A DNA stretch of 64,000 nt from Closterium sp. NIES-65. Its lineage: Eukaryota; Streptophyta; Zygnematophyceae; Desmidiales; Closteriaceae. Below are positions 50,240 through 62,700 of this stretch, one piece after another. Each line of letters starts with the position of its first letter. The first letter of the stretch is position 1. The stretch spans positions 59,782 to 123,781 of the forward strand of contig CANXME010000211.1 of assembly GCA_948144175.1 (NCBI GenBank), in the 5' to 3' direction. The translations under genes and the position numbers were made by a program. Under the pieces are notes generated by a model. That model was not told the DNA's origin. It saw only the letters and a program-made list of their open reading frames with translations, and did not search any database.

Positions 50240-53200
50240 AAGGGCATAGCGTGTGCAAAATAAAAAGAACAAGTGCCTAGCGTGTGCAAAATAAAAAGAA
50301 CAAGGGCCTAGCGTGTGCAAAATTGCAAGAGCAAGGGCCTAGCGTGTGCAGTATTGCAAGAACAAGGGCCTAGCGAGTGCAAAATAGCAAGAGCAAGGGC
50401 CTAGCGTATGCAAAAAATCAAGAACAGGGGCGTAGCGTTCGCGAAATTGCAAGAACAAGGGCCTAGCGTGTGCAAAATGAAAAGAACAAGGGTCTAGCAT
50501 GTGCAAAATTGCGAGAACAAGGGCCTAGCGTGTGCAAAATAAAAGGAACAAGGGCATAGCGTGTGCAAAATAGCAAGAACAAGGGCCTAGCGTGTGCAAA
50601 ATAAAAAGAACAAGGGCCTAGCGTGTGCAAAATAAAAAGAACAAGGGCCTAGCGTTTGCAAAATTGCAAGAACAAGGGCCTAGCATGTGCAAAATTGCAA
50701 GAACAAGGGCTTAGCGAGTGCAAAATAGCAAGCAAGGGCCTAGCTTGTGCAAAAACTCAAGAACAAGGGCCTAGCGTTCGCGAAATAGCAAGAACAAGGG
50801 CCTAGCGTGTGCAAAATAAAAAGAACAAGGGTCTAGCATGTGCAAAATTGCAAGAACAAGGGCCTAGCGTGTGCAAAATAAAAAGAACAAGGGTCTACTA
50901 TGTGCAAAATTGCAAGAACAAGGGCCTAGCGTGTGCAAAATAAAAAGAACAAGGGCATAGCGTGTGCAAAATAGCAAGAACAAGGGCCTAGCGTGTGCAA
51001 AAAAAAAAGAACAAGGGCCTAGCGTGTGCAAAATAGCAAGAACAAGGGCCTAGCGTGTGCAAAATAGCAAGAACAAGGGCCTAGCGTGTGCAGAATTGCA
51101 AGAACAAGGGCCTAGCGAGTGCAAAATAGCAAGAGCAAGGGCCTAGCGTGTGCAAAAAATCAAGAACAAGGGCCTAGCATTCGCGAAATAGCAAGAACAA
51201 GGGCCTAGCGTGTGCAAAATAAAAAGAACAAGGGTCTAGCATGTGCAAAATTGCAAGAACAAGGGCCTAGCGTGTGCAAAATAAAAGGAACAAGGGCATA
51301 GCGTGTGCAAAATAGCAAGAACAAGGGCCTAGCGAGTGCAAAATTGCAAGAACAAGGGCCTAGCGAGTGCAAAATAGCAAGAGCAAGAGCCTAGCGTGTG
51401 CAAAAAAACAAGAACAAGGGCCTTGTGTTCGCGAAATAGCAAGAAAAAGGGCCTAGCGTGTGCAAAATAAAAAGAACAAGGGTCTACCATGTGCAAGATT
51501 GCAAGAACAAGGGCCTAGCGTGTGCAAAATAAAAAGAACAAGGGCATAGCGTGTGCAAAATTGCAAGAACAAGGGCCTAGCGTGTGCAAAATAAAAAGAA
51601 CAAGGGCCTAGCGTGTGCAAAATTGCAAGAACAAGGGCCTAGCGTGTGCAAAATTGCAAGAACAAGGGCCTAGCGAGTGCAAAATAGCAAGAGCAAGGGC
51701 CTAGCGTGTGCAAAAAATCAAGAACAAGGGACTAGCGTGTGCAAAATTGCAAGAACAAGGGCCTAAGGTGTGCAAAATTGCAAGAACAAGGGCCTAGCGA
51801 GTGCAAAATAGCAAGAGCAAGGGCCTAGCGTGTGCAAACAATCAAGAACAAGGGCCTAGCGTTCGCGAAATAGCAAGAACAAGGGCCTAGCGTGTGCAAA
51901 ATAAAAAGAACAAGGGCCTAGCATGTGCAAAATTGCAAGAACAAGGGCCTAGCATGTGCAAAATAAAAAGAACAAGGGCATAGCGTGTGCAAAATAAAAA
52001 GAACAAGGGCATAGCGTGTGCAAAATGAAAAGAACAAGGGCCTAGCGTGTGCAAAATAAAAAGAACAAGGGCCTAGCGTGTGCAAAATTGCAAGAACAAG
52101 GGCCTAGCGTGTGCAAAATTGCAAGAACAAGGGCCTAGCTAGTGCAAAATAGCAAGAGCAAGGGCCTAGCGTGTGCAAAAAAACAAGAACAAGGGCCTAG
52201 CGTTCGCGAAGCTGCAAGAACAAGGCCTAGCGTGTGCAAAATGAAAAGAACAAGGGTCTAGCATGTGCAAATTTGCAAGAACAAGGGCCTAGCGTGTGCA
52301 AAATAAAAAGAACAAGGGCATAGCGAGTGCAAAATAGCAAGAACAAGGGCCTAGCGTGTGCAAAATAAAAAGAACAAGGGCCTAGCGTGTGCAAAATAGC
52401 AAGAACAAGGGCCTAGCATGTGCAAAATTGCAAGAACAAGGGCCTAGCGTGTGCAAAATTGCAAGAACAAGGGCCTAGCGAGTGCAAAATAGCAAGAGCA
52501 AGGGCCTAGCGTGTGCAAAATAAAAAAAACAAGGGCATAGCGTGTGCAAAATAGCAAGAACAAAGGCCTAGCGTGTGCAAAATAAAAAGAACAAGGGCCT
52601 AGCGTATGCAAAATTGCAAGAACAAGGGCCTAACGTGTGCAAAGTTGCAAGAACAAGGGCCTAGCGAGTGCAAAATAGCAAGAGCAAGGGACTAGCGTGT
52701 GCAAAAAATCAAGAACAAGGGCCTAGCGTTCGCGAAATAGCAAGAACAAGGGCCTAGTGTGTTCAAAATATAAAGAACAAGGGCCTAGCGTGTGCAAAAT
52801 AAAAAGAACAAGGGCCTAGCGTGTGCAAAATTGCAAGAACAAGGGCCTAGCGTTTTCAAAGTTGCAAGAACAAGGGCCTAGCGTGTGCAAAAAATCAAGA
52901 ACAAGGGCCTAGCGTTCGTGAAATAGCAAGAGCAAGGGCCTAGCGTGTGCAAAATAAAAAGAACAAGGGTCTAGCATGTGCAAAATAGCAAGAACAAGGG
53001 CCTAGCGTGTGCAAAATAAAAAGAACAAGGGCATAACGTGTGCAAAATAGCAAGAACAAGGGCATAGCGTTCGCGAAATAGCAAGAACAAGGGCCTAGCA
53101 TGTGCATAATAAAAAGAACAAGGGTCTAGCATGTGCAAAATTGCAAGAACAAGGGCCTAGCGTGTTCAAAATAAAAAGAACAAGGGCATAGCATGTGCAA

Positions 53201-56200
53201 AATAGCAAGAACAAGGGCATAGCGTGTGCAAAATAAAAAGAACAAGGGTCTAGCATATGCAAAATTGCAAGAACAAGGGCCTAGCGTGTACAAAATAAAA
53301 AGATCAAGGGCATAGCGTGTGCAAGATTGCAAGAACAAGGGCCTAGCTTGTGCAAAATAAAAAGAACACGGGCCTAGCGTGTGCAAAATAAAACGAAGAA
53401 GGGCCTAGCGTGTGCAAAATTGCAAGAACAAGGGCCTAGCGTGTGCAAAATTGCAAGAACAAGGGCCTAGCGAGTGCAAAATAGCAAGAGCAAGGGCCTA
53501 GCGTGTGCAAAAAATCAAGAACAAGGGCCTAGCGTTCGCGAAATAGCAAGAACAAGGGCCTAGCGTGTGTAAAATAAAAAGGACAAGGGTCTAGCATGTG
53601 CAAAGTTGCAAGAACAAGGACCTAGCGTGTGCACAATAAAAAGAACAAGGGCATAGCGTGTGCAAAATAGCAAGAACAAGGGCCTAGCGTGTGCAAAATA
53701 AAAAGAACAAGGGCCTAGCGTGTGCAAAATAAAAAGAACAAGGGCCTAGTGTATGCAAAAAATCAAGAGCAAGGGCCTAGTGGTGCAAAAAATCAAGAAC
53801 AAGGGCCTAGCGTTCGCGAAATAGCAAGAACAAGAGCCTAGCGTGTGCAAAATAAAAAGAACAAGGGCATAGCGTGTGCAAAATAGCAAGAACAAGGGCC
53901 TAGCGTGTGCAAAATAAAAAGAACAAGGGCCTAGCGTGTGCAAAATAAAAAGAACAAGGGCATAGCGTGTGCAAAATAGCAAGAACAAAGGCCTAGCGTG
54001 TGCAAAATAAAAAGAACAAGGGCCTAGCATGTGCAAAATTGCAAGAACAAGGGCCTAGCATGTGCAAAATAAAAAGAACAAGGGCATAGCGTGTGCAAAA
54101 TAAAAAGAACAAGGGCATAGCGTGTGCAAAATAAAAAGAACAAGGGCCTAGCGTGTGCAAAATTGCAAGAACAAGGGCCTAGCGTGTGCAAAATTGCAAG
54201 AACAAAGGCCTAGCGAGTGCAAAATAAAAAGAGCAGGGGCCTAGCGTGTGCAAAAAATCAAGAACAACGGCCTAGCGTTCGCGAAATTGCAAGAACAAGG
54301 TCCTAGCGTGTGCAAAATAAAAAAAACAAGGGTCTAGTAGGTGCAAGATTGCAAGAACAAGGACCTAGCGTGTGCAAAATAAAAAAAACAAGGGCATAGC
54401 GTGTGCAAAATAAAAAGAACAAGGGCCTAGCGTGTGCAAAATAAGAAGAACAAGGGCCTAGCATGTGCAAAATTGCAAGAACAAGGGCCTAGCGAGTGCA
54501 AAATAGCAAGAACAAGGGCCTAGCGTGTGCAAAATTGCAAGAACAAGGGCCTAGCGTATGCAGAATTGCAAGAACAAGGGCCTAGCGAGTGCAAAATAGC
54601 AAGAGCAAGGGCCTAGCGTGTGCAAAAAATCAAGAACAAGGGCCTAGTGTTCGCGAAATAGCAAGAACAAGGGCCTAGCGTGTGCAAAATAAAAAGAACA
54701 AGGGTCTAGCATGTGCAAAATTGCAAGAACAAGGGCCTAGCGTGTGCAAAATAAAAAGAACAAGGGCATAGCGTGTGCAAAATAAAAAGAAAAAGGGCAT
54801 AGCGTGTGCAAAATAAAAAGAACAAAGGCTTAGCGTGTGCAAAATAAAAAGAACAAGGGCCTAGCGTGTGCAAAATTGCAAGAACAAGGGCCTAGCGTGT
54901 GCAAAATTGCAAGAACAAAGGCCTAGCGAGTGCAAAATAAAAGGAGCAGGGGCCTAGCGTGTGCAAAAAATCAAGAACAAGGGCCTAGCGTTCGCGAAAT
55001 TGCAAGAACAAGGTCCTAGCGTGTGCAAAATGAAAAGAACAAGGGTCTAGCCTGTGCAAAAATGCAAGAACAAGGGCCTAGCGTGTGCAAAATAAAAAGA
55101 ACAAGGGCATAGCGTGTGCAAAATAGCAAGAACAAGGGCCTAGCGTGTGCAAAATAAAAAGAACAAGGGCCTAGCGTGTGCAAAAAAAAAAGAACAAGGG
55201 CATAGCGTGTGCAAAATAGCAAAAACAAGGGCCTAGCGTGTGCAAAATAAAAAGAACAAAGGCCTAGCGTGTGCAAAATAGCAAGAACAAGGGCCTAGCG
55301 TGTGCAAAATTGCAAGAACAAGGGCCTAGCGTGTGCAGAATTGCAAGAACAAGGGCCTAGCGAGTGCAAAATAGCAAGAGCAAGGGCCTAGCGTGTGCAA
55401 AAAATCAAAAACAAGGGCCTAGCATTCGCGAAATAGCAAGAACAAGGGCCTAGCGTGTGCAAAATAAAAAGAACAAGGGCCTAGCATGTGCAAAATTGCA
55501 AGAACAAGGGCCTAGCATGTGCAAAATAAAAAGAACAAGGGCATAACGTGTGCAAAATAAAAAGAACAAGGGCATAGCGTGTGCAAAATAAAAAGAACAA
55601 GGGCCTAGCGTGTGCAAAATTGCAAGAACAAGGGCCTAGCGTGTGCAAAATTGCAAGAACAAAGGCCTAGCGAGTGCAAAATAAAAAGAGCAGGGGCCTA
55701 GCGTGTGCAAAAAATCAAGAACAACGGCCTAGCGTTCGCGAAATTGCAAGAACAAGGTCCTAGCGTGTGCAAAATAAAAAAAACAAGGGTCTAGTAGGTG
55801 CAAGATTGCAAGAACAAGGACCTAGCGTGTGCAAAATAAAAAAAACAAGGGCATAGCGTGTGCAAAATAAAAAGAACAAGGGCCTAGCGTGTGCAAAATA
55901 AAAAGAACAAGGGCCTAGCATGTGCAAAATTGCAAGAACAAGGGCCTAGCGAGTGCAAAATAGCAAGAGCAATGGCATAGCATGTGCAAAAAATCAAGAA
56001 CAAGGGCCTAGCGTGTGCAAAATTGCAAGAACAAGGGCCTAAGGTGTGCAAAATTGCAAGAACAAGGGCCTAGCGAGTGCAAAATAGCAAGAGCAAGGGC
56101 CTAGCGTGTGCAAGAAATCAAGAACAAGGGCCTAGCATTCGCGAAATAGCAAGAACAAGGGCCTAGCGTGTGCAAAATAAAAAGAACAAGGGCCTAGCAT

Positions 56201-59200
56201 GTGCAAAATTGCAAGAACAAGGGCCTCGCATGTGCAAAATAAAAAGAACAAGGGCATAGCGTGTGCAAAATAAAAAGAACAAGGGCATAGCGTGTGCAAA
56301 AAAAAAAGAACAAGGGCCTAGCGCGTGCAAAATAAGAAGAACAAGGGCCTAGCGTGTGTAAAATTGCAAGAACAAGGGCCTAGCGTGTGCAAAATTGCAA
56401 GAACAAGGGCCTAGCGAGTGCAAAATAGCAAGAGCAAGGGCCTAGCGTGTGCAAAAAATCAAGAACAACGGCCTGACATATGCGAAGCTGCAAGAACAAG
56501 GACCTAGCGTGTGCAAAATGAAAAGAACAAGGGTCTAGCATGTGCAAATTTGCAAGAACAAGGGCCTAGCGTGTGCAAAATAAAAAGAGCAAGGGCATAG
56601 CGAGTGCAAAATAGCAAGAACAAGGGCCTAGCGTGTGCAAAATAAAAAGAACAAGGGCCTAGCATGTGCAAAATAGCAAGAACAAGGGCCTAGCATGTGC
56701 AAAATTGCAAAAACAAGGGCCTAGCGTGTGCAAAATTGCAAGAACAAGGGCCTAGCGAGTGCAAAATAGCAAGAGCAAGGGCCTAGCGTGTGCAAAATAA
56801 AAAGAACAAGGGCATAGCGTGTGCAAAATAGCAAGAACAAAGGCCTCGCGTGTGCAAAATAAAAAGAACAAGGGCCTAGCGTGTGCAAAATTGCAAGAAC
56901 AATGGCCTAACGTGTGCAAAATTGCAAGAACAAAGGCCTAGCGAGTGCAAAATAGCAAGAGCAAGGGCCTAGCGTGTGCAAAAAATCAAGAACAAGGGCC
57001 TAGCGTGTGCAAAATTGCAAGAACAAGGGCCTAAGGTGTGCAAAATTGCAAGAACAAGGGCCTAGCGAGATCAAAATAGCAAGAGCAAGGGCCTAGCGTG
57101 TGCAAAAAATCAAGAACAAGGGCCTAGCATTCGCGAAATAGCAAGAACAAGGGCCTAGCGTGTGCAAAATAAAAAGAACAAGGGCCTAGCATGTGCAAAC
57201 TTGCAAGAACAAGGGCCTAGCATGTGCAAAATAAAAAGAACAAGGGCATAGCGTGTGCAAAATAAAAAGAACAAGGGCATAGCGTGTGCAAAATAAAAAG
57301 AACAAGGGCCTAGCATGTGCAAAATTGCAAGAACAAGGGCCTAGCGTGTGCAAAATTGCAAGAGCAAAGGCCTAGCGAGTGCAAAATAAAAAGAGCAGGG
57401 GCCTAGCGTGTGCAAAAAATCAAGAACAAGGGCCTAGCGTTCGCGAAATTGCAAGAACAAGGGCATAGCGTGTGCAAAATAAAAAGAACAAGGGCCTAGC
57501 GTGTGCAAAATAAAAAGAACAAGGGCCTAGCGTGTGCAAAATTGCAAGAACAAGGGCCTAGCATGTGCAAAATTGCAAGAACAAGGGCCTAGCGAGTGCA
57601 AAATAGCAAGAGCAAGGGCCTAGCGTGTGCAAAAAATCAAGAACAAGGGCCTAGCGTGTGCAAAATTGCAAGAACAATGGCCTAAGGTGTGCAAAATTGC
57701 AAGAACAAGGGCCTAGCGAGTGCAAAATAGCAAGAGCAAGGGCCTAGCGTGTGTAAAATTGCAAGAACAAGGGCCTAGCATGTGCAAAATTGCAAGAACA
57801 AGGGCCTAGCGAGTGCAAAATAGCAAGAGCAAGGGCCTAGCGTGTGCAAAAAATTAAGAACAAGGGCCTAGCGTGTGCAAAATTGCAAGAACAAGGGCCT
57901 AAGGTGTGCAAAATTGCAAGAACAAGGGCCTAGCGAGTGCAAAATAGCAAGAGCAAGGGCCTAGCGTGTGCAAAAAATCAAGAACAAGGGCCTAGCATTC
58001 GCGAAATAGCAAGAACAAGGGCCTAGCTCAGCAAAATAGCAAGAACAAGGGCCTAGCATGTGCAAAATTGCAAGAACAAGGGCCTAGCATGTGCAAAATA
58101 CAAAGAACAAGGGCATAGCGTGTGCAAAATAAAAAGAACAAGGGCATAGCGTGTGCAAAATAAAAAGAACAAGGGCCTAGCGTGTGCAAAATTCCAAGAA
58201 CAAGGGCCTAGCGTGTGCAAAATTGCAAGAACAAAGGCCTAGCAAGTGCAAAATAAAAAGAGCAGGGGCCTAGCGTGTGCAAAAAATCAAGAACAAGGGC
58301 CTAGCGTTCGCGAAATTGCAAGAACAAGGTCCTAGCGTGTGCAAAATAAAAAGAACAAGGGTCTAGCAGGTGCAAGATTGCAAGAACAAGGGCCTAGCGT
58401 GTGCAAAAAAAAAAGAACAAGGGCATAGCGTGTGCAAAATAAAAAGAACAAGGGCCTAGCGTGTGCAAAATAAAAAGAACAAGGGCCTAGCGTGTGCAAA
58501 ATTGCAAGAACAAGGGCCTAGCATGTGCAAAATTGCAAGAACAAGGGCCTAGCGAGTGCAAAATAGCAAGAGCAAGGGCCTAGCGTGTGCAAAAAATCAA
58601 GAACAAGGGCCTAGCGTGTGCAAAATTGCAAGAACAAGGGCCTAAGGTGTGCAAAATTGCAAGAACAAGGGCCTAGCGAGTGCAAAATAGCAAGAGCAAG
58701 GGCCTAGCGTGTGCAAAAAATCAAGAACAAGGGCCTAGCATTCGCGAAATAGCAAGAACAAGGGCCTAGCGTGTGCAAAATAAAAAGAACAAGGGCCTAG
58801 CATGTGCAAAATTGCAAGAACAAGGGCCTAGCATGTGCAAAATAAAAAGAACAAGGGCATAGCGTGTGCAAAATAAAAAGAACAAGGGCATAGCGTGTGC
58901 AAAATAAAAAGAACAAGGGCCTAGCGTGTGCAAAATAAAAAGAACAAGGGCCTAGCGTGTGCAAAATAAAAAGAACAAGGGCCTAGCGTGTGTAAAATTG
59001 CAAGAACAAGGGCCTAGCGTGTGCAAAATTGCAAGAACAAGGGCCTAGCGAGTGCAAAATAGCAAGAGCAAGGGCCTAGCGTGTGCAAAAAATCAAGAAC
59101 AACGGCCTGGCATACGCGAAGCTGCAAGAACAAGGGCCTAGCGTGTGCAAAATGAAAAGAACAAGGGTCTAGCATGTGCAAATTTGCAAGAACAAGGGCC

Positions 59201-59700
59201 TAGCGTGTGCAAAATAAAAAGAACAAGGGCATAGCGAGGGCAAAATAGCAAGAACAAGGGCCTAGCGTGTGCAAAATAAAAAGAACAAGGGCTTAGCCTG
59301 TGCAAAATAGCAAGAACAAGGGCCTAGCATGTGCAAAATTGCAAGAACAAGGGCCTAGCGTGTGCAAAATTGCAAGAACAAGGGCCTAGCGAGTGCAAAA
59401 TAGCAAGAGCAAGGGCCTAGCGTGTGCAAAATAAAAAGAACAAGGGCATAGCGTGTGCAAAATAGCAAGAACAAAGGCCTAGCGTGTGCAAAAAAAAAAG
59501 AACGAGGGCCTAGCGTGTGCAAAATAAAAAGAACAAGGGCCTAGCGTGTGCAGAATTGCAAGAACAAGGGCCTAACGTGTGCAAAATTGCAAGAACAAGG
59601 GCCTAGCTAGTGCAAAATAGCAAGAGCAAGGGCCTAGCGTGTGCAAAAAATCAAGAACAAGGGCCTAGCGTTCGCGAAATAGCAAGAACAAGGGCCTAGC
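50240..59700 (+). repeat. Satellite B: 31-bp minisatellite array (9.46 kb)
   Basis: About 305 tandem 31-bp units. The constant part is AACAAGGGCCTAGCGTGTGC, followed by a variable part: AAAATAAAAAG, AAAATTGCAAG, AAAATAGCAAG or AAAAAATCAAG. Other variants have GGGCATAGCG, GCGAGTGC or a TTCGCGAA core. Units keep 31-bp register over long distances, with only occasional 1-2 base slips. I find no clear relationship to satellite A. Because 31 is not a multiple of three, minus-strand frames of 60-96 residues cycle through all phases of the unit with a 31-residue period. They are not supported as genes. Confidence 0.96.
54231..57393 (+). repeat. Long-range duplications within satellite B
   Basis: The marker GAGCAGGGGCC occurs at 54231, 54944, 55688 and 57393, with spacings of 713, 744 and 1,705 bp (23, 24 and 55 units of 31 bp). 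The rare variant GGTCTAGTAGGTGCAAGATT occurs at 54331 and 55788, exactly 1,457 bp apart (47 units). This marks a segmental duplication of tens of units. Confidence 0.8.
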
Positions 59701-62700
59701 GGAAATGAGCGTTTCCGTTCTCCTTGGCCCTACTTGCACTATAAGTGCGAAATGCCGGCCAGACTGGCCGATGCACAATTTTCTATAGACATGTGCGTTT
59801 GTTACCTTTCAAACCCTTACGTTCACTAGATGAATATATTTCCTACCTTATATTTGAGTGAGACCACTAGATTCCGTGTATTATGCGAGATCTGAGTGGT
59901 TCTGTTCTCCCAGGCATTTGCACTCTAAGTTCCCATACTGACCGACCTGGCCAATGCACCATTTTCTATATACATCTGCATTAGATTCCTTTCGAACCTT
60001 ATAAACTCACTAGATTTATATATTTCCCACCTTCTAATCGAGTGAGACCGCTAGATTCCCTTTACTTTTTGAGAAATTAGCGTTTCCGTTCTCCTTGGCC
60101 CTACTTGTACCATAAGTGCGAAATGCCGGCCAGACTGGCCGATGCACCATTTTCTCTACACATGTGCGTTAGTTACTTTTCGAACCCTTACGTTCACTAG
60201 ATGAATTTATTTCCTACCTTCTATTTGAGTGAGACCACTAGATTCCGTGTACTATGCGAGATCTGAGCGCTTCCGTTCTCCCTAGCATTTGCACTCTAAG
60301 TTCCCATACTGACCGACCTGGCCAATGCACCACTTTCCATATACATATGCATTAGATTCCTTTCGAACCTTATTAGCTCACTAGATTTATATATTTCCCA
60401 CCTTCTGATTGAGTGAGACCGCTAGATTTCCTTTACTTTTTGAGAAATGAGCGTTTCCGTTCTCCTTGGCCCTACTTGCACTATAAGTGCGAAATTCCGG
60501 CCAGACTGGCCGATGCACCATTTTCTCTACACATGTGCGTTAGTTACCTTTCAAACCCTTACGTTCACTAGATGAATATATTTCCTACCTTCTATTTGAG
60601 TGAGACCACTAGATTCCGTGTACTATGCGAGATCTGAGCGCTTCCGTTCTCCCTGGCATTTGCATTTTAAGTTCCCATACTGACCGACCTGGCCAATGCA
60701 CCATTTTCCATATACATATGCATTAGATTCCTTTCGAACCTTATTAGCTCACTAGATTTATATATTTCCCACCTTCTGATCGAGTGAGACCACTAGATTC
60801 CCTCTACTTTTTGAGAAATGAGCGTTTTCGTTCTCCTTGGCCCTAGGTGCACGATAAGTGCGAAATGCCGGCCAGACTGGCCGATGCACAATTTTCTCTA
60901 CACATGTGTGTTAGTTACCTTTCAAACCCTTACGTTCACTAGATGAATATATTTCCTACTTTCTATTTGAGTGAGACCACTTGATTCCGTGTACTATGCG
61001 AGATCTGAGCGCTTCCGTTCTCCCTGTCATTTGCATTTTAAGTTCCGATACTGACCGACCTGGCCAATGCACCGTTTCCTCTATACATGTGCGTTGAATA
61101 CATTTCAAACCTTTTTAGCTGACTAGATTTATATATTTCCCACCTTCTGATCGAGTGAGACCGTTAGATTCCCTCTACTTTTTGAGAAACGAGCGTTTCC
61201 GTTCTACCTGGCCCCACCTGCACTATGAGTGCGAAATGCCGGCCAGACTGGCCGATGCACCATTTTCTCTACACATGTGCATTAGTTACCTTTCAAACCC
61301 TTACGTTCACTAGATGAATATATTTCCTACCTTATATTTGAGTGAGACCACTAGATTCCGTGTATTATGCGAGATCTGAGCGGTTCCGTTCTCCCAGGCA
61401 TTTGCACTCTAAGTTCCCATACTGACCGACCTGGCCAATGCACCACTTTCCATATACATATGCATTAGATTCCTTTTGAACCTTATAAGCTCACTAGATT
61501 TATATATTTCCCACCTTCTGATTGAGTGAGACTGCTAGATTCCCTTTACTTTTTGAGAAATGAGCGTTTCCGTTCTCCTTGGCCCTACTTGCACTACAAG
61601 TGCGAAATGCCGGCCAGACTGGCCGATGCACCATTTTCTCTACACATGTGCGTTAGTTACCTTTCAAACCCTTACGTTCACTAGATGAATATATTTCCTA
61701 CTTTCTATTTGAGTGAGACCACTTGATTCCGTGTACTATGCGAGATCTGAGCGCTTCCGTTCTCCCTGTCATTTGCATTTTAAGTTCCGATACTGACCGA
61801 CCTGGCCAATGCACCGTTTCCTCTATACATGTGCGTTGAATACATTTCAAACCTTTTTAGCTGACTAGATTTATATATTTCCCACCTTCTGATCGAGTGA
61901 GACCGTTAGATTCCCTCTACTTTTTGAGAAACGAGCGTTTCCGTTCTACCTGGCCCCACCTGCACTATGAGTGCGAAATGCCGGCCAGACTGGCCGATGC
62001 ACCATTTTCTCTACACATGTGCATTAGTTACCTTTCAAACCCTTACGTTCACTAGATGAATATATTTCCTACCTTATATTTGAGTGAGACCACTAGATTC
62101 CGTGTATTATGCGAGATCTGAGCGGTTCCGTTCTCCCAGGCATTTGCACTCTAAGTTCCCATACTGACCGACCTGGCCAATGCACCACTTTCCATATACA
62201 TATGCATTAGATTCCTTTTGAACCTTATAGGCTCACTAGATTTATATATTTCCCACCTTCTGATTGAGTGAGACTGCTAGATTCCCTTTACTTTTTGAGA
62301 AATGAGCGTTTCCGTTCTCCTTGGCCCTACTTGCACTACAAGTGCGAAATGCCGGCCAGACTGGCCGATGCACCATTTTCTCTACACATGTGCGTTAGTT
62401 ACCTTTCAAACCATTACGTTCACTAGATGAATATATTTCCTACCTTATATTTGAGTGAGACCACTAGATTCCGTGTATTATGCGAGATCTGAGCGGTTCT
62501 GTCTCCCAAGCATTTGCACTCTAAGTTCCCATACTGACCGACCTGGCCAATGCACCACTTTCCATATACATATGCATTAGATTCCTTTCGAACCTTATTA
62601 GCTCACTAGATTTATATATTTCCCACCTTCTGATCGAGTGAGACCGCTAGATTCCCTTTACTTTTTGAGAAAAGAGTGTTTCCGTTCTCCTTGGCCCTAC

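Noticed and set aside
50240..50330. Satellite B as a degenerate derivative of satellite A
   Set aside because: Only short words such as AGGGCC and TGCAAA are shared, no more than expected by chance.
53126..55276. Minus-strand frames in satellite B with a 31-residue repeat rich in Phe, Leu and Cys
   Set aside because: A 31-bp unit read three times gives a 31-residue period automatically. The frames are interrupted by unit slips, and no start or context supports translation.
50240..59700. CRISPR-like array
   Set aside because: The 31-bp units are contiguous with no spacers and the surroundings are eukaryotic satellite and copia DNA.
50215..59730. Satellite B as a transposed unit with target duplication
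   Set aside because: The flanks are out of phase by about 80 bp and from different monomer subtypes. No terminal inverted repeat or duplication is seen.
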